DNA from: DSAR01 sp034437315
GTDB taxonomy: Bacteria; Chloroflexota; Anaerolineae; B4-G1
Length of the DNA stretch: 10,380 nucleotides
Assembly (NCBI GenBank): GCA_034437315.1
Contig: DAOTUC010000121.1
Coordinates: 1 to 10,380, forward strand
Reading direction: 5' to 3'
The notes beneath the pieces were generated by a model. The model was not told where the DNA came from. It ran no database searches and saw nothing but the letters and a program-made list of their open reading frames with translations. The position numbers were made by a program, and so were the translations under genes. Numbering within the stretch: the stretch's first letter is position 1; each line of letters opens with the position of its first letter. Shown piece by piece: positions 1-6,193 of the stretch.

Positions 1-29
1 GGCGGACCTGGGGCAATCAGAGTCCCAAC

Positions 30-58
30 TTGTGCAAGCGCCTAAAATCGGCTATGAT
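30..58 (+). promoter_or_regulatory. Candidate sigma-70 promoter of the MFS transporter gene
   Basis: A -35-like TTGTGC (30-35) is followed after exactly 17 bp by TATGAT (53-58), which matches the consensus -10 at five of six positions. Transcription would start near 65, giving a leader of about 48 nt. The spacing is ideal, but the -35 box is weak and this is visual matching only. The rest of 1-112 shows no gene or clear hairpin. Confidence 0.45.
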
Positions 59-97
59 TGGCGTTGATCTCTCCACTCCCGCTAATACTTCAATTCT

Positions 98-102
98 AGG
101 AG
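98..102 (+). promoter_or_regulatory. Shine-Dalgarno site of the MFS gene
   Basis: AGGAG lies 10 nt before the ATG at 113. It fixes that start in preference to later in-frame ATGs. Confidence 0.7.
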
Positions 103-112
103 ACAATCCATT

Positions 113-1315
113 ATGTCAACGAGACAAAATGTAGCAGAGCGATCAACGTTTGATCCGGCGATTCCGTCCGAGGAGCCATTCCAAACAGGGCTGGTATCCA
201 CCATCAGCGCCGGGCACGCAATTCACGATACCTACACCGGGTTTTTGCCCTCGCTGTTGCCCGTCTTCAAGGAGACGCTGTTGCTCTCCAACGCCCAGGC
301 CGGGCTATTGCGGGCTTTCATGCAATGGCCCTCGCTCTTGCAGCCCTTCATCGGCTACCTCTCTGATCGTGTCAGTCTGCGCATCCTATTCATCCTGGCG
401 CCGGCCGTGACGGCGACGATGATGAGCTTGCTGGGTGTCGCGCCGAGTTACGCCGTGGTGGCGATGTTCCTGGTGGTCGCCGGGGTCAGTTCCGCCCTGC
501 TTCACGCTCTGGGGCCAGTGATGGCGGGGCGGCTATCGGGCCATAACCTGGGGCGCGGGATGAGCTTCTGGATGGTCGGCGGGGAACTGGGGCGGGTGCT
601 GGGGCCCATCGTCATCGTCAGCGGCATCGAATTGTTGGGAATTGAGGGAACACCCTGGCTGATGACCGGCGGCATCCTGGCCTCCGTCGTGCTGTACGTT
701 CTGCTGCGGGACGTTTCGGGTCGCCCGCCAGAAACCGAGGAGCAGATCCCATGGCGGCGCGCCATCCGGGGAATGGCGCCGGTCTTCCTGCCACTGACCG
801 GCATCACCGCGGCGCGGGCCTTTATGAGCGCCTCCCTGACCACCTACCTGCCCATTTACCTGAAGGAAGAGGGGGCGGCGCTGTGGCTCGTGGGGGCCGC
901 CGTCTCCATCCTGGAGATCGCGGGGACGGCTGGCGCGCTCCTGGGGGGATCGATCAGCGACCGCCTGGGACGACGGGTCGTGCTCCTCGCCTCGATCGTT
1001 CTGACGCCGCTGATCATGTTCGCCTTTATGTGGACCAATGGCTGGTCCCAGTTTCCGCTGTTGCTGTTGCTGGGTTTCGCCTTTCTCTCCGTGACGCCGG
1101 TGGTTATGGCCATCGTGCAGGAGAGCTACCCCGAGAACCGGGCCCTGGCCAACGGGCTGTATATGGCGATGAGCTTCGTGCTCAATTCCGGGATCGCCGT
1201 TGGGGTCGGGGTCGTGGGAGACTACTTTGGATTACGCAGCGCCTTCGTCGCCAGCGCCGCGATGACGTTTCTCGGGCTGCCGCTTATCTTCTTGCTGCCG
1301 AAGCGAAAGGCGTAA
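113..1315 (+). CDS. Major facilitator superfamily transporter, Fsr (fosmidomycin-resistance)-like
   Basis: This is a 400-residue integral membrane transporter that probably uses the proton gradient to move a small molecule across the cytoplasmic membrane. A polar N-terminus of about 25 residues precedes alternating hydrophobic segments that fit 12 helices, with a hydrophilic central loop at about residues 199-218. The conserved MFS motif A occurs once in each half: G81-YLSDR-V after helix 2, and GGSISDRLGRR (278-288) in the second half. The opening (AGHAIHDTYTGFLPSLLPVF, 33-52), the NAQAGLL stretch (60-66) and the ALLH...AGRLSG region (128-143) resemble the Fsr group, whose members export fosmidomycin or related compounds. 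The substrate cannot be read from sequence. The gene converges on the aldolase operon with only 6 bp between the stop codons, so a functional link to that operon is possible but unproven. The family call is secure; the Fsr subgroup is probable. Confidence 0.9.
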   Translation: MSTRQNVAERSTFDPAIPSEEPFQTGLVSTISAGHAIHDTYTGFLPSLLPVFKETLLLSNAQAGLLRAFMQWPSLLQPFIGYLSDRVSLRILFILAPAVTATMMSLLGVAPSYAVVAMFLVVAGVSSALLHALGPVMAGRLSGHNLGRGMSFWMVGGELGRVLGPIVIVSGIELLGIEGTPWLMTGGILASVVLYVLLRDVSGRPPETEEQIPWRRAIRGMAPVFLPLTGITAARAFMSASLTTYLPIYLKEEGAALWLVGAAVSILEIAGTAGALLGGSISDRLGRRVVLLASIVLTPLIMFAFMWTNGWSQFPLLLLLGFAFLSVTPVVMAIVQESYPENRALANGLYMAMSFVLNSGIAVGVGVVGDYFGLRSAFVASAAMTFLGLPLIFLLPKRKA

Positions 1316-1321
1316 CACGCT

Positions 1322-1933
1322 CTACCAGCTATCGTAATCACCGCTCATCTTGCGGTACTCGATGAAGGGTTCGTCAAGCAGCTTGGCCGCCAAGATGATC
1401 TGGCAACACTCCTCCAGCGCGCTGGTCCATTGGAAAGCCTCGTCCAGCGTCTGCCCGGTGGCGAAACTGCCGTGACCGCGCAACATGACGACCTTGTATG
1501 CCTTCAGGGCCTCAGAGATAGCGGCCGCCATCTCCGGGCTGCCGGAGGCCATTTCCACCGAGACGACGGGCACTTTCTTCAGCAGATACGAGCCCTCGTT
1601 GTCGATGGGCACGATCTCCTCGCGGCTGAGGGAGAAAGCGACCGCCGTGCGCGGGTGGGCGTGGACGACGGCCAGCGCCGGGGTGGCCTGGTAGATGGCC
1701 CGGTGGACGATCAACTCGGACGAGGCCAGGGCCACGCCGCTGTCGTTTTTCAGCAGGCCGGTCTCGACCAGGTCGCGGGGTTTGAGCCGGCCCAGCATCG
1801 CGCCCCGCCGCTTGATGATGACCCGGTCGCCGAAGCGCACGCTCAAATTCCCACCGTGGGAACTGACCAGCCGGTCCACGTACATATCCCGCCCGATCTC
1901 GCGAAATTGTTGGTAGATTCGTTCGTCGATCAT
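1322..1933 (-). CDS. Class II aldolase/adducin family protein, FucA-like
   Basis: This 203-residue cytosolic, metal-dependent aldolase probably cleaves a ketose phosphate into dihydroxyacetone phosphate and an aldehyde. The metal site of L-fuculose-phosphate aldolase is visible at almost the same numbering: E73 in SSEL, H91 and H93 in HAHP, and H154 in RGHG. The phosphate-binding N29 (GGNLS) and S71-S72 are also present. The FucA TPTG loop is replaced by KRRGAMLG (41-48), and no tyrosine aligns with FucA Tyr113, so fuculose phosphate itself may not be the substrate. The ATG at 1933 is chosen because AGGAG (1944-1940) lies 6 nt upstream and because the longer frame from 2083 only adds residues read from inside the oxidoreductase gene. 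The start overlaps the upstream stop as ATGA, implying translational coupling. It is the last gene of the minus-strand unit. Alternatives are a methylthioribulose- or deoxyribulose-phosphate aldolase. Confidence 0.88.
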   Translation of the reverse strand: MIDERIYQQFREIGRDMYVDRLVSSHGGNLSVRFGDRVIIKRRGAMLGRLKPRDLVETGLLKNDSGVALASSELIVHRAIYQATPALAVVHAHPRTAVAFSLSREEIVPIDNEGSYLLKKVPVVSVEMASGSPEMAAAISEALKAYKVVMLRGHGSFATGQTLDEAFQWTSALEECCQIILAAKLLDEPFIEYRKMSGDYDSW

Positions 1934-3765
1934 CGGTTGCTCCTGGGTGATTGGATGGTTGGGTGGTTGGGTAGTTCGGTCAGGCCGAGTTTTTCCAGGG
2001 TCTGGGGAGTGGGGATGCCGCGTTCGTCCCAGCCGCGCGCGCGGTAGTACTCGGCCAGCATAGGGGCTAGTTTGACCACCCATCCCTGGCTAGGCCCCTC
2101 TGCCACCGGCTCCTCCAGCAGGCGCGGGGGGAGGGTGTCGTCCTCGGCAGTGAAGCCCTCGCGCAGGTTATAGAGCCGCTCCAGGTTCCAGATGCGCTCG
2201 CCGATCTCGATCAGGTCGCCGGCGGTGACGGCGAGCCCGGTGACGGCGCTCAACGCGCGGGCGAAGTATTCGTCGGCCACCGCCATGTTGGCGAACTTGC
2301 AGACGCCCAGCGCGTCGATGGCGGCGGCCGCGTTCTGGTGCAGGATGACGTAACCGGATTTGCCCTGCACCTGAAAGCGGTCGATCATCTTGGGCAGCCC
2401 CAACACCTCCGGCCCCAGCATATTGCCCCGCATGTGGCACGCGCCCCGGTTCGAGGTGGCGAAGAGCAGGCCCTGGCCCTGCATGCCGCGCGGATCGTAG
2501 GCCGGCAGTTCCATCCCCTTGACGCTCATCGAGAGCGCCGGCGCGCCGTAGCGGGCGGCGAAGCGGCGGCTGCCCTCGGCCAATTCGTCGCCCAGGCCGC
2601 GCCGGTAGGCGATGGCCTCCACCACGGGAGCCAGCAGGTCGGCCCGGCCAAAGCGCAAGCGGTCATCGTCTGCCACTTGCCCCTCAATATGGCCCAGTTC
2701 GGCCATTTCCATCGCGCAGGCGATGGTGGAGCCGGTGGAGATGGTATCCAGCCCCAGGTCGTTGCATAGCGCGTTGACCTCGATGATGGCGGATAAATCG
2801 TCCACCCCGCATTGAGCGCCGAAGGCCCAGATGGTCTCATATTCCGGCCCCTCCGCCTCGACCCGCTCGGTCCGGCTGACGCGGGCGCAGCCGATGGGGC
2901 AACCCCAGCAAGCGGCCTTCTCGACCAGGTGACGCTCGGTCAGCGCCTCGCCGGAGATGCGGGCCGCGCCCTCAAACTGGCTCTGGCGGAAGTTGCGGGT
3001 GGGGAACGCGCCGATCTCGTTGACGAGGTTCACCAGCACCGCCGTGCCGAATTCCGGCAGGGCTTGGCTGGTCAGGGGGCTGGCGGTCAACATCTTGCGG
3101 CTCTCGTAACGGACAAATTTGAGACGTTCCCGGTCGGCGATCTCGGGGCGGCGGTCGCCCTCGACGACGATGGCCTTGAGGCGCTTGCCGCCCATCACGG
3201 CCCCCGGCCCGCCCCGGGCCAGAGCGCGGGTCCCGTCGTTCATAATCGCCGCGATACGGCATTGATTCTCGCCCGCCGGCCCGATGCAGAGCACGCTGCG
3301 CTTATTCTGCCGCTGGCCCAATGCCTCGGTCGTCTCGCTCACCCGCCGGCCCCACAGGTGCGCGGCGTCGTGCAGGGTCGCGCCCTCGGGTGTGACTTCT
3401 AGCCAGGTCGGCCGCTCGGCTTGTCCCCGGACGATGAGGACGTCGTGACCGCTGCGCTTGAGTTGCACGCCCCAGAAACCGCCAGCGTTGGCGTCGAGCG
3501 CCGCGCCGGTCAGGGGGCTCTTGGCGCTGACAGTGAAGCGATTGCCGGTCTGGTAGCCAGTGGCCGTCAGCGGGCCGGCGGCGAAGATCAGTACGTTTTC
3601 CGCCGACAGGGGATCGACATCGGGGCCGACCAGGTCCCACAACAGGCGTGCGCCCAGGCCGCGACCACCGAGGAAGCGGCGGGCTAGCTGTGCGTCCAGG
3701 GGCCGGGTCTCGATGGCGCCGGTCGTCAGATCGACGTCCAGGATTTTACCCATCCATCCATACAT
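1930..3765 (-). CDS. Aldehyde:ferredoxin oxidoreductase family protein (tungstopterin enzyme)
   Basis: This 611-residue cytosolic enzyme should oxidise aldehydes to carboxylic acids with ferredoxin as electron acceptor, using a tungsten (or molybdenum) bis-pterin and one [4Fe-4S] cluster. The cluster ligands are all visible: C286, C289 and C293 in CWGCPIGC (C-x2-C-x3-C), and C489 in DALGVCKF. Other family marks are GGFWG (95-99), the RGGPGAVMGGKRLKAI region (184-199), GPEYET (306-311) and GACHMRG (441-447). The length matches the usual 600-620 residues. The start at 3765 is chosen because MYGWMGKILDVDL is the canonical N-terminus and AAAGG lies about 9 nt upstream; the longer frame to 3843 reads back into the phosphatase gene. 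The gene lies 20 bp after the phosphatase, and its stop overlaps the aldolase start. The last 13 residues come from a tandem repeat. The substrate is unknown; an aldehyde from the coupled aldolase is a reasonable guess. Confidence 0.95.
   Translation of the reverse strand: MYGWMGKILDVDLTTGAIETRPLDAQLARRFLGGRGLGARLLWDLVGPDVDPLSAENVLIFAAGPLTATGYQTGNRFTVSAKSPLTGAALDANAGGFWGVQLKRSGHDVLIVRGQAERPTWLEVTPEGATLHDAAHLWGRRVSETTEALGQRQNKRSVLCIGPAGENQCRIAAIMNDGTRALARGGPGAVMGGKRLKAIVVEGDRRPEIADRERLKFVRYESRKMLTASPLTSQALPEFGTAVLVNLVNEIGAFPTRNFRQSQFEGAARISGEALTERHLVEKAACWGCPIGCARVSRTERVEAEGPEYETIWAFGAQCGVDDLSAIIEVNALCNDLGLDTISTGSTIACAMEMAELGHIEGQVADDDRLRFGRADLLAPVVEAIAYRRGLGDELAEGSRRFAARYGAPALSMSVKGMELPAYDPRGMQGQGLLFATSNRGACHMRGNMLGPEVLGLPKMIDRFQVQGKSGYVILHQNAAAAIDALGVCKFANMAVADEYFARALSAVTGLAVTAGDLIEIGERIWNLERLYNLREGFTAEDDTLPPRLLEEPVAEGPSQGWVVKLAPMLAEYYRARGWDERGIPTPQTLEKLGLTELPNHPTIQSPRSNR
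1940..1944 (-). promoter_or_regulatory. Shine-Dalgarno site of the aldolase gene, inside the upstream coding region
   Basis: On the minus strand AGGAG lies 6 nt before the ATG at 1933. The same bases encode Arg608-Ser609 near the end of the oxidoreductase. It decides the start of the aldolase. Confidence 0.75.
1943..1982 (-). repeat. Degenerate 8-bp tandem array (4-5 units) ending at the aldolase SD
   Basis: Read on the minus strand the units are CTACCCAA, CCACCCAA, CCATCCAA and TCACCCAG, preceded by a weaker TGACCGAA. The array runs directly into the AGGAG of the aldolase. It is translated as the last dozen or so residues of the oxidoreductase (PNHPTIQSP region), a tail that looks like added repeat and not like family sequence. 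Confidence 0.8.
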
Positions 3766-3785
3766 AAGTATTTGCCTTTCGTTGC

Positions 3786-4439
3786 CTAATCGGTAAATTG
3801 GCCGTGCAAATGGTCGATGCGATTGTGGTAGTGCAGGCGCCACACCTCACGGTTTGGATGATCCACGTACTCAATGCAGGAGACGCCGGTGTTATACGTC
3901 CATATCTCACAGCGTCGCCAGGGGCCGACGTTGAAGACGTGATCGAAGGTCACACCAATCACGCCCCCGTGGCAAACGGCGACGACCTTTTGGTCTCGAT
4001 GACGCTGGAGGGCCTCCTCGATGAAATCGCCCACCCGCGTGCGGAAGTGCATAAAGCTCTCGCTCCCCTCGGCGGCGGGGATGACCTTGGCATAGGGGCG
4101 CTCGCTGGACCAGTAGTCGGCGGCGTAATCGTCGACTCTGGGCGCAAAGCCATCGGGCCAGGGCATATGATCGAAGCGGTTGTTGCCCAACTCGCGCAAC
4201 CGGTCGTCCTCGCGGGTCTCCAGGGGATACATACTGGTCAAAATCCGGGTCGTCTCGAGGGCGCGCCGCATCGTGCTGGTGTAGAGAGCGTCCACCTGCG
4301 GCAGGTTCTCCGGCAACCAATGGGCCAGGGCGGCGGCCTGTTTCTGTCCAAGATCGGTCAGCCCGGCGTCGGAGGGTTCTCCCTTCCAATCCTCAAGGTT
4401 AACGAAACTCTGACCGTGTCGTATCAGATAAAGTTGCAT
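3786..4439 (-). CDS. Histidine phosphatase (phosphoglycerate-mutase-like) superfamily protein
   Basis: This 217-residue cytosolic enzyme of the branch 1 histidine phosphatases transfers phosphate through a phosphohistidine. The nucleophile motif LIRHGQS places R7 and H8 at the N-terminus. R58/R59 in TSTMRRALETT bind phosphate, E83 in LREL is the likely acid, and H157 in VCHGG is the second catalytic histidine, so the site looks complete. The middle (about 84-128, rich in Trp, Pro and Asp) is specific to this protein and would shape the substrate pocket. The C-terminal part is rich in His and Trp. The ATG at 4439 has GGAG (4448-4445) 5 nt upstream. The gene sits between mutY and the oxidoreductase in one unit. 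It could be a sugar-phosphate phosphatase serving the aldolase pathway, or a general phosphatase. True phosphoglycerate mutase activity is unlikely given the short length. Confidence 0.9.
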   Translation of the reverse strand: MQLYLIRHGQSFVNLEDWKGEPSDAGLTDLGQKQAAALAHWLPENLPQVDALYTSTMRRALETTRILTSMYPLETREDDRLRELGNNRFDHMPWPDGFAPRVDDYAADYWSSERPYAKVIPAAEGSESFMHFRTRVGDFIEEALQRHRDQKVVAVCHGGVIGVTFDHVFNVGPWRRCEIWTYNTGVSCIEYVDHPNREVWRLHYHNRIDHLHGQFTD

Positions 4440-4444
4440 GAAAT

Positions 4445-4448
4445 CTCC
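4445..4448 (-). promoter_or_regulatory. Shine-Dalgarno site of the histidine phosphatase gene
   Basis: On the minus strand GGAG lies 5 nt before the ATG at 4439. It follows the last unit of the 7-bp tandem array after a single base, and it fixes the start. Confidence 0.65.
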
Positions 4449-4449
4449 G

Positions 4450-4498
4450 TTCTATGTCCTATGTCCAACATCCAATGTCTAATGTCCTATGTCCTATG
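4450..4498 (-). repeat. 7-bp tandem array, seven units, between mutY and the histidine phosphatase
   Basis: On the plus strand the units are TTCTATG, TCCTATG, TCCAACA, TCCAATG, TCTAATG, TCCTATG and TCCTATG, seven in a row with no gaps. In the mRNA (minus strand) the unit reads CATAGGA, so the leader carries several AGGA or TGGA cores. The array fills nearly the whole gap: it starts 6 nt after the mutY stop and ends one base before the CGGAG ribosome site of the phosphatase. It is too short and has no spacers, so it is not CRISPR. Confidence 0.9.
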
Positions 4499-4504
4499 CA
4501 GCCA

Positions 4505-5590
4505 CTATCCGCCAATGAGCGCCTGCACTATCTTGCGATCGGCGACTGACATGGGGAGTTCGGCCATCTCGGCCGTGAGCGCCCAGCGGAAATCGGCGCA
4601 GTCCAGACAGCGGGGCTCGCCTGCGATCAGGCGACAGCGGAAGGCGTGGAGCGTCATACGGAAGTGGGTGTAGGCGTGTTCGATGCGGGTCAGGCGCTCG
4701 CCCACCTCGACGGTCACGGCCAGCTCCTCGCGCATTTCGCGGGCCAGGCAATCGGGCAACGTCTCGCCGTCCTCTAACTTTCCACCGGGGAATTCCCACA
4801 GACCGCCCAGCATGTCGTCGAGATTGCGCTGCGCGAGCAACACGCGCCCGTCGGCGCGGGTGGTGACGGCGGCGGTCACGTGGTAATGGGGCGTGGGCGC
4901 GCGCTGCCGCTTGACGGGCAACTCGTTCGCCAAACCCCGGGCGCGGGCGCGGCAGCGCTCGTTGACAGGGCACGCGTCGCAGCGCGGGTTGCGCGGCGTA
5001 CAGATGGTGGCGCCCAGTTCCATCAGGGCCTCGTTGAAGGGCCCAGACTGCTCCTGCGGGAGCAGGTCGGCCGCCAGATCCCGCAGCTTGCGCTTGGTCG
5101 CCGAGCGGGTCACGTCCTCCCGGACATCGAAGGCGCGGCTCAGCACCCGGCGGACGTTGCCGTCGACGGCGGGGACAGCTCGCCCGAAGGCGATGGAAGC
5201 GACGGCGCCGGCGGTGTAAAGCCCCACGCCGGGCAGGTCGAGCAGCGCCTCGAAAGCGCCGGGGATCTGACCGCCGTGCACATCCACGATCTGCCGGGCA
5301 GCGGCGTGGAGGTTGCGGGCGCGGGCGTAATAACCCAACCCTTCCCAAAGCTTGAGCACGTGCGCCAGCGGGGCCTGGGCCAGCGATTCGACGGTGGGAA
5401 AACGGGCCAGGAAACGCTCATAATACGGGATGACCGTCTCGACCTGGGTCTGTTGCAACATCACCTCCGCCAACCAGACGCGGTAGGGGTTGCGGTGACG
5501 CCGCCAGGGTAAGTCGCGGGCGCAACGGTCGAACCAGGCCAGCAATCGTCGGGCGAAGTCGACGCGTGTTTGAGGGTCGGGTGTCTCCAT
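4505..5590 (-). CDS. mutY: Adenine DNA glycosylase MutY with C-terminal Nudix domain
   Basis: This 361-residue base-excision repair enzyme removes adenine mispaired with 8-oxoguanine and so prevents G:C to T:A mutations. The N-terminal helix-hairpin-helix domain (about 1-215) holds catalytic E42 in AEVMLQQTQ, the hairpin LPGVG (119-123) and catalytic D143 in VDGNV. The [4Fe-4S] loop is intact: C197-x6-C204-x2-C207-x5-C213. The C-terminal domain (about 233-360) is a MutT/Nudix fold that reads 8-oxoguanine. It keeps almost the whole Nudix box, G270-x5-E276-x7-REMREE (284-289), but has Ala291 where the box normally has Gly. Length is normal for the family. No Shine-Dalgarno site is visible before the ATG at 5590, and a promoter lies almost on top of it, so the mRNA may be leaderless. 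It is the first gene of the minus-strand unit; its partners are metabolic, so co-transcription probably does not mean a shared pathway. Confidence 0.97.
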   Translation of the reverse strand: METPDPQTRVDFARRLLAWFDRCARDLPWRRHRNPYRVWLAEVMLQQTQVETVIPYYERFLARFPTVESLAQAPLAHVLKLWEGLGYYARARNLHAAARQIVDVHGGQIPGAFEALLDLPGVGLYTAGAVASIAFGRAVPAVDGNVRRVLSRAFDVREDVTRSATKRKLRDLAADLLPQEQSGPFNEALMELGATICTPRNPRCDACPVNERCRARARGLANELPVKRQRAPTPHYHVTAAVTTRADGRVLLAQRNLDDMLGGLWEFPGGKLEDGETLPDCLAREMREELAVTVEVGERLTRIEHAYTHFRMTLHAFRCRLIAGEPRCLDCADFRWALTAEMAELPMSVADRKIVQALIGG

Positions 5591-5599
5591 AGCGGCTTA

Positions 5600-5627
5600 A
5601 CTATACCGCGCTTTGGGCAAATGGCAA
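5600..5627 (-). promoter_or_regulatory. Candidate promoter of mutY and the downstream unit, near-leaderless
   Basis: On the minus strand TTGCCA (5627-5622) and TATAGT (5605-5600) are separated by 16 bp, and each matches consensus at five of six positions. Only 9 nt separate the -10 box from the mutY ATG (5590), so transcription would begin at the ATG or within about 3 nt of it. Confidence 0.6.
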
Positions 5628-5647
5628 GGTGAGCGCCGTTCACAAGG

Positions 5648-5676
5648 TTGCACAATACGCCGCTTTCTGCTATCAT
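5648..5676 (+). promoter_or_regulatory. Candidate promoter of the phosphoesterase unit
   Basis: TTGCAC (5648-5653) and TATCAT (5671-5676) are separated by 17 bp. The -10 matches at five of six positions; the -35 keeps only TTG. The start would be near 5683, giving a leader of about 11 nt that begins at the ribosome site. It is back to back with the mutY promoter without overlap. Confidence 0.5.
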
Positions 5677-5683
5677 TTACATC

Positions 5684-5688
5684 GGAGG
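5684..5688 (+). promoter_or_regulatory. Shine-Dalgarno site of the phosphoesterase gene
   Basis: GGAGG lies 5 nt before the ATG at 5694. It shows that the longer frame beginning at 5613 is not used. Confidence 0.75.
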
Positions 5689-5693
5689 CGGGG

Positions 5694-6191
5694 ATGAAAA
5701 TAGGCGTTATATCGGATACACACGACCATTTGCACAACTTGCAGACGGCGCTCGATTTGTTGCGCGACGAAGGAGTCGCGAAGATTTTACATTGCGGCGA
5801 TGTCTGTGGCCCGGAGATCGTCCGGGCGCTGGAAGATTTTGAGGTTTGGATCGCCGAGGGGAATATGGACCGGCGGACTGCACAGATACAGCAGGCGGCC
5901 GAGAAGGCGCTAGGCTATGACCCCCTCGCCTGGCTGCATAAGCCGACGCTGGACGGTTATGCGACGGCGCTGCTCCACGGCGACAATGAGGAGGCGTTGA
6001 ACAATTTGATCGGCTCCGGCCGGTACGCCTACGTCTTCCATGGGCACACCCACCGGCGACGGAACGAGCAGGTCGGTCGCACGCGCGTCATCAATCCCGG
6101 CGCGTTAGGCGGCACACGACGCCAGTCCCGCTCGTTCTGCATTCTGGATCTGGAGACGGGGGAGGCCCGTTTCATCGAGGTGGAGCGATAA
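5694..6191 (+). CDS. YfcE/MJ0936-like metallophosphoesterase
   Basis: This 165-residue cytosolic calcineurin-like phosphoesterase binds two divalent metals and hydrolyses phosphodiesters or phosphomonoesters. All family motifs are present in order: D8 and H10 in SDTHDH, D36 in CGDV, GNMD (56-59, N57), H95 in LHGD, and GHTH (117-120), followed by NPGAL (134-138). Length and architecture match the small YfcE-type enzymes. The physiological substrate of this group is generally unknown. The start at 5694 is set by the GGAGG site and by the canonical N-terminus MKIGVISDTH. The next gene starts 2 nt after the stop, so the two are surely co-transcribed. It is divergent from mutY across a 103-bp control region. 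Confidence 0.93.
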   Translation: MKIGVISDTHDHLHNLQTALDLLRDEGVAKILHCGDVCGPEIVRALEDFEVWIAEGNMDRRTAQIQQAAEKALGYDPLAWLHKPTLDGYATALLHGDNEEALNNLIGSGRYAYVFHGHTHRRRNEQVGRTRVINPGALGGTRRQSRSFCILDLETGEARFIEVER

Positions 6192-6193
6192 CG

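Noticed and set aside
1933..2083. Longer N-terminus for the aldolase
   Set aside because: The added 50 residues are an out-of-frame reading of the oxidoreductase gene and the repeat. The ATG at 1933 has a good ribosome site and a family-like N-terminus.
3766..3843. Longer N-terminus for the aldehyde oxidoreductase
   Set aside because: The added 26 residues overlap the end of the phosphatase gene. The canonical family start is at 3765.
4450..4498. CRISPR array
   Set aside because: Units are 7 bp, contiguous and without spacers, and no cas genes are present.
3798..4673. A 291-codon plus-strand frame over the histidine phosphatase and the array
   Set aside because: It runs antisense to an intact enzyme gene and through the 7-bp repeat, and shows no family motifs.
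5613..5693. Longer N-terminus for the phosphoesterase
   Set aside because: It would place coding sequence over the promoter and ribosome site. The SDTH motif normally lies within the first 10 residues, as it does from 5694.
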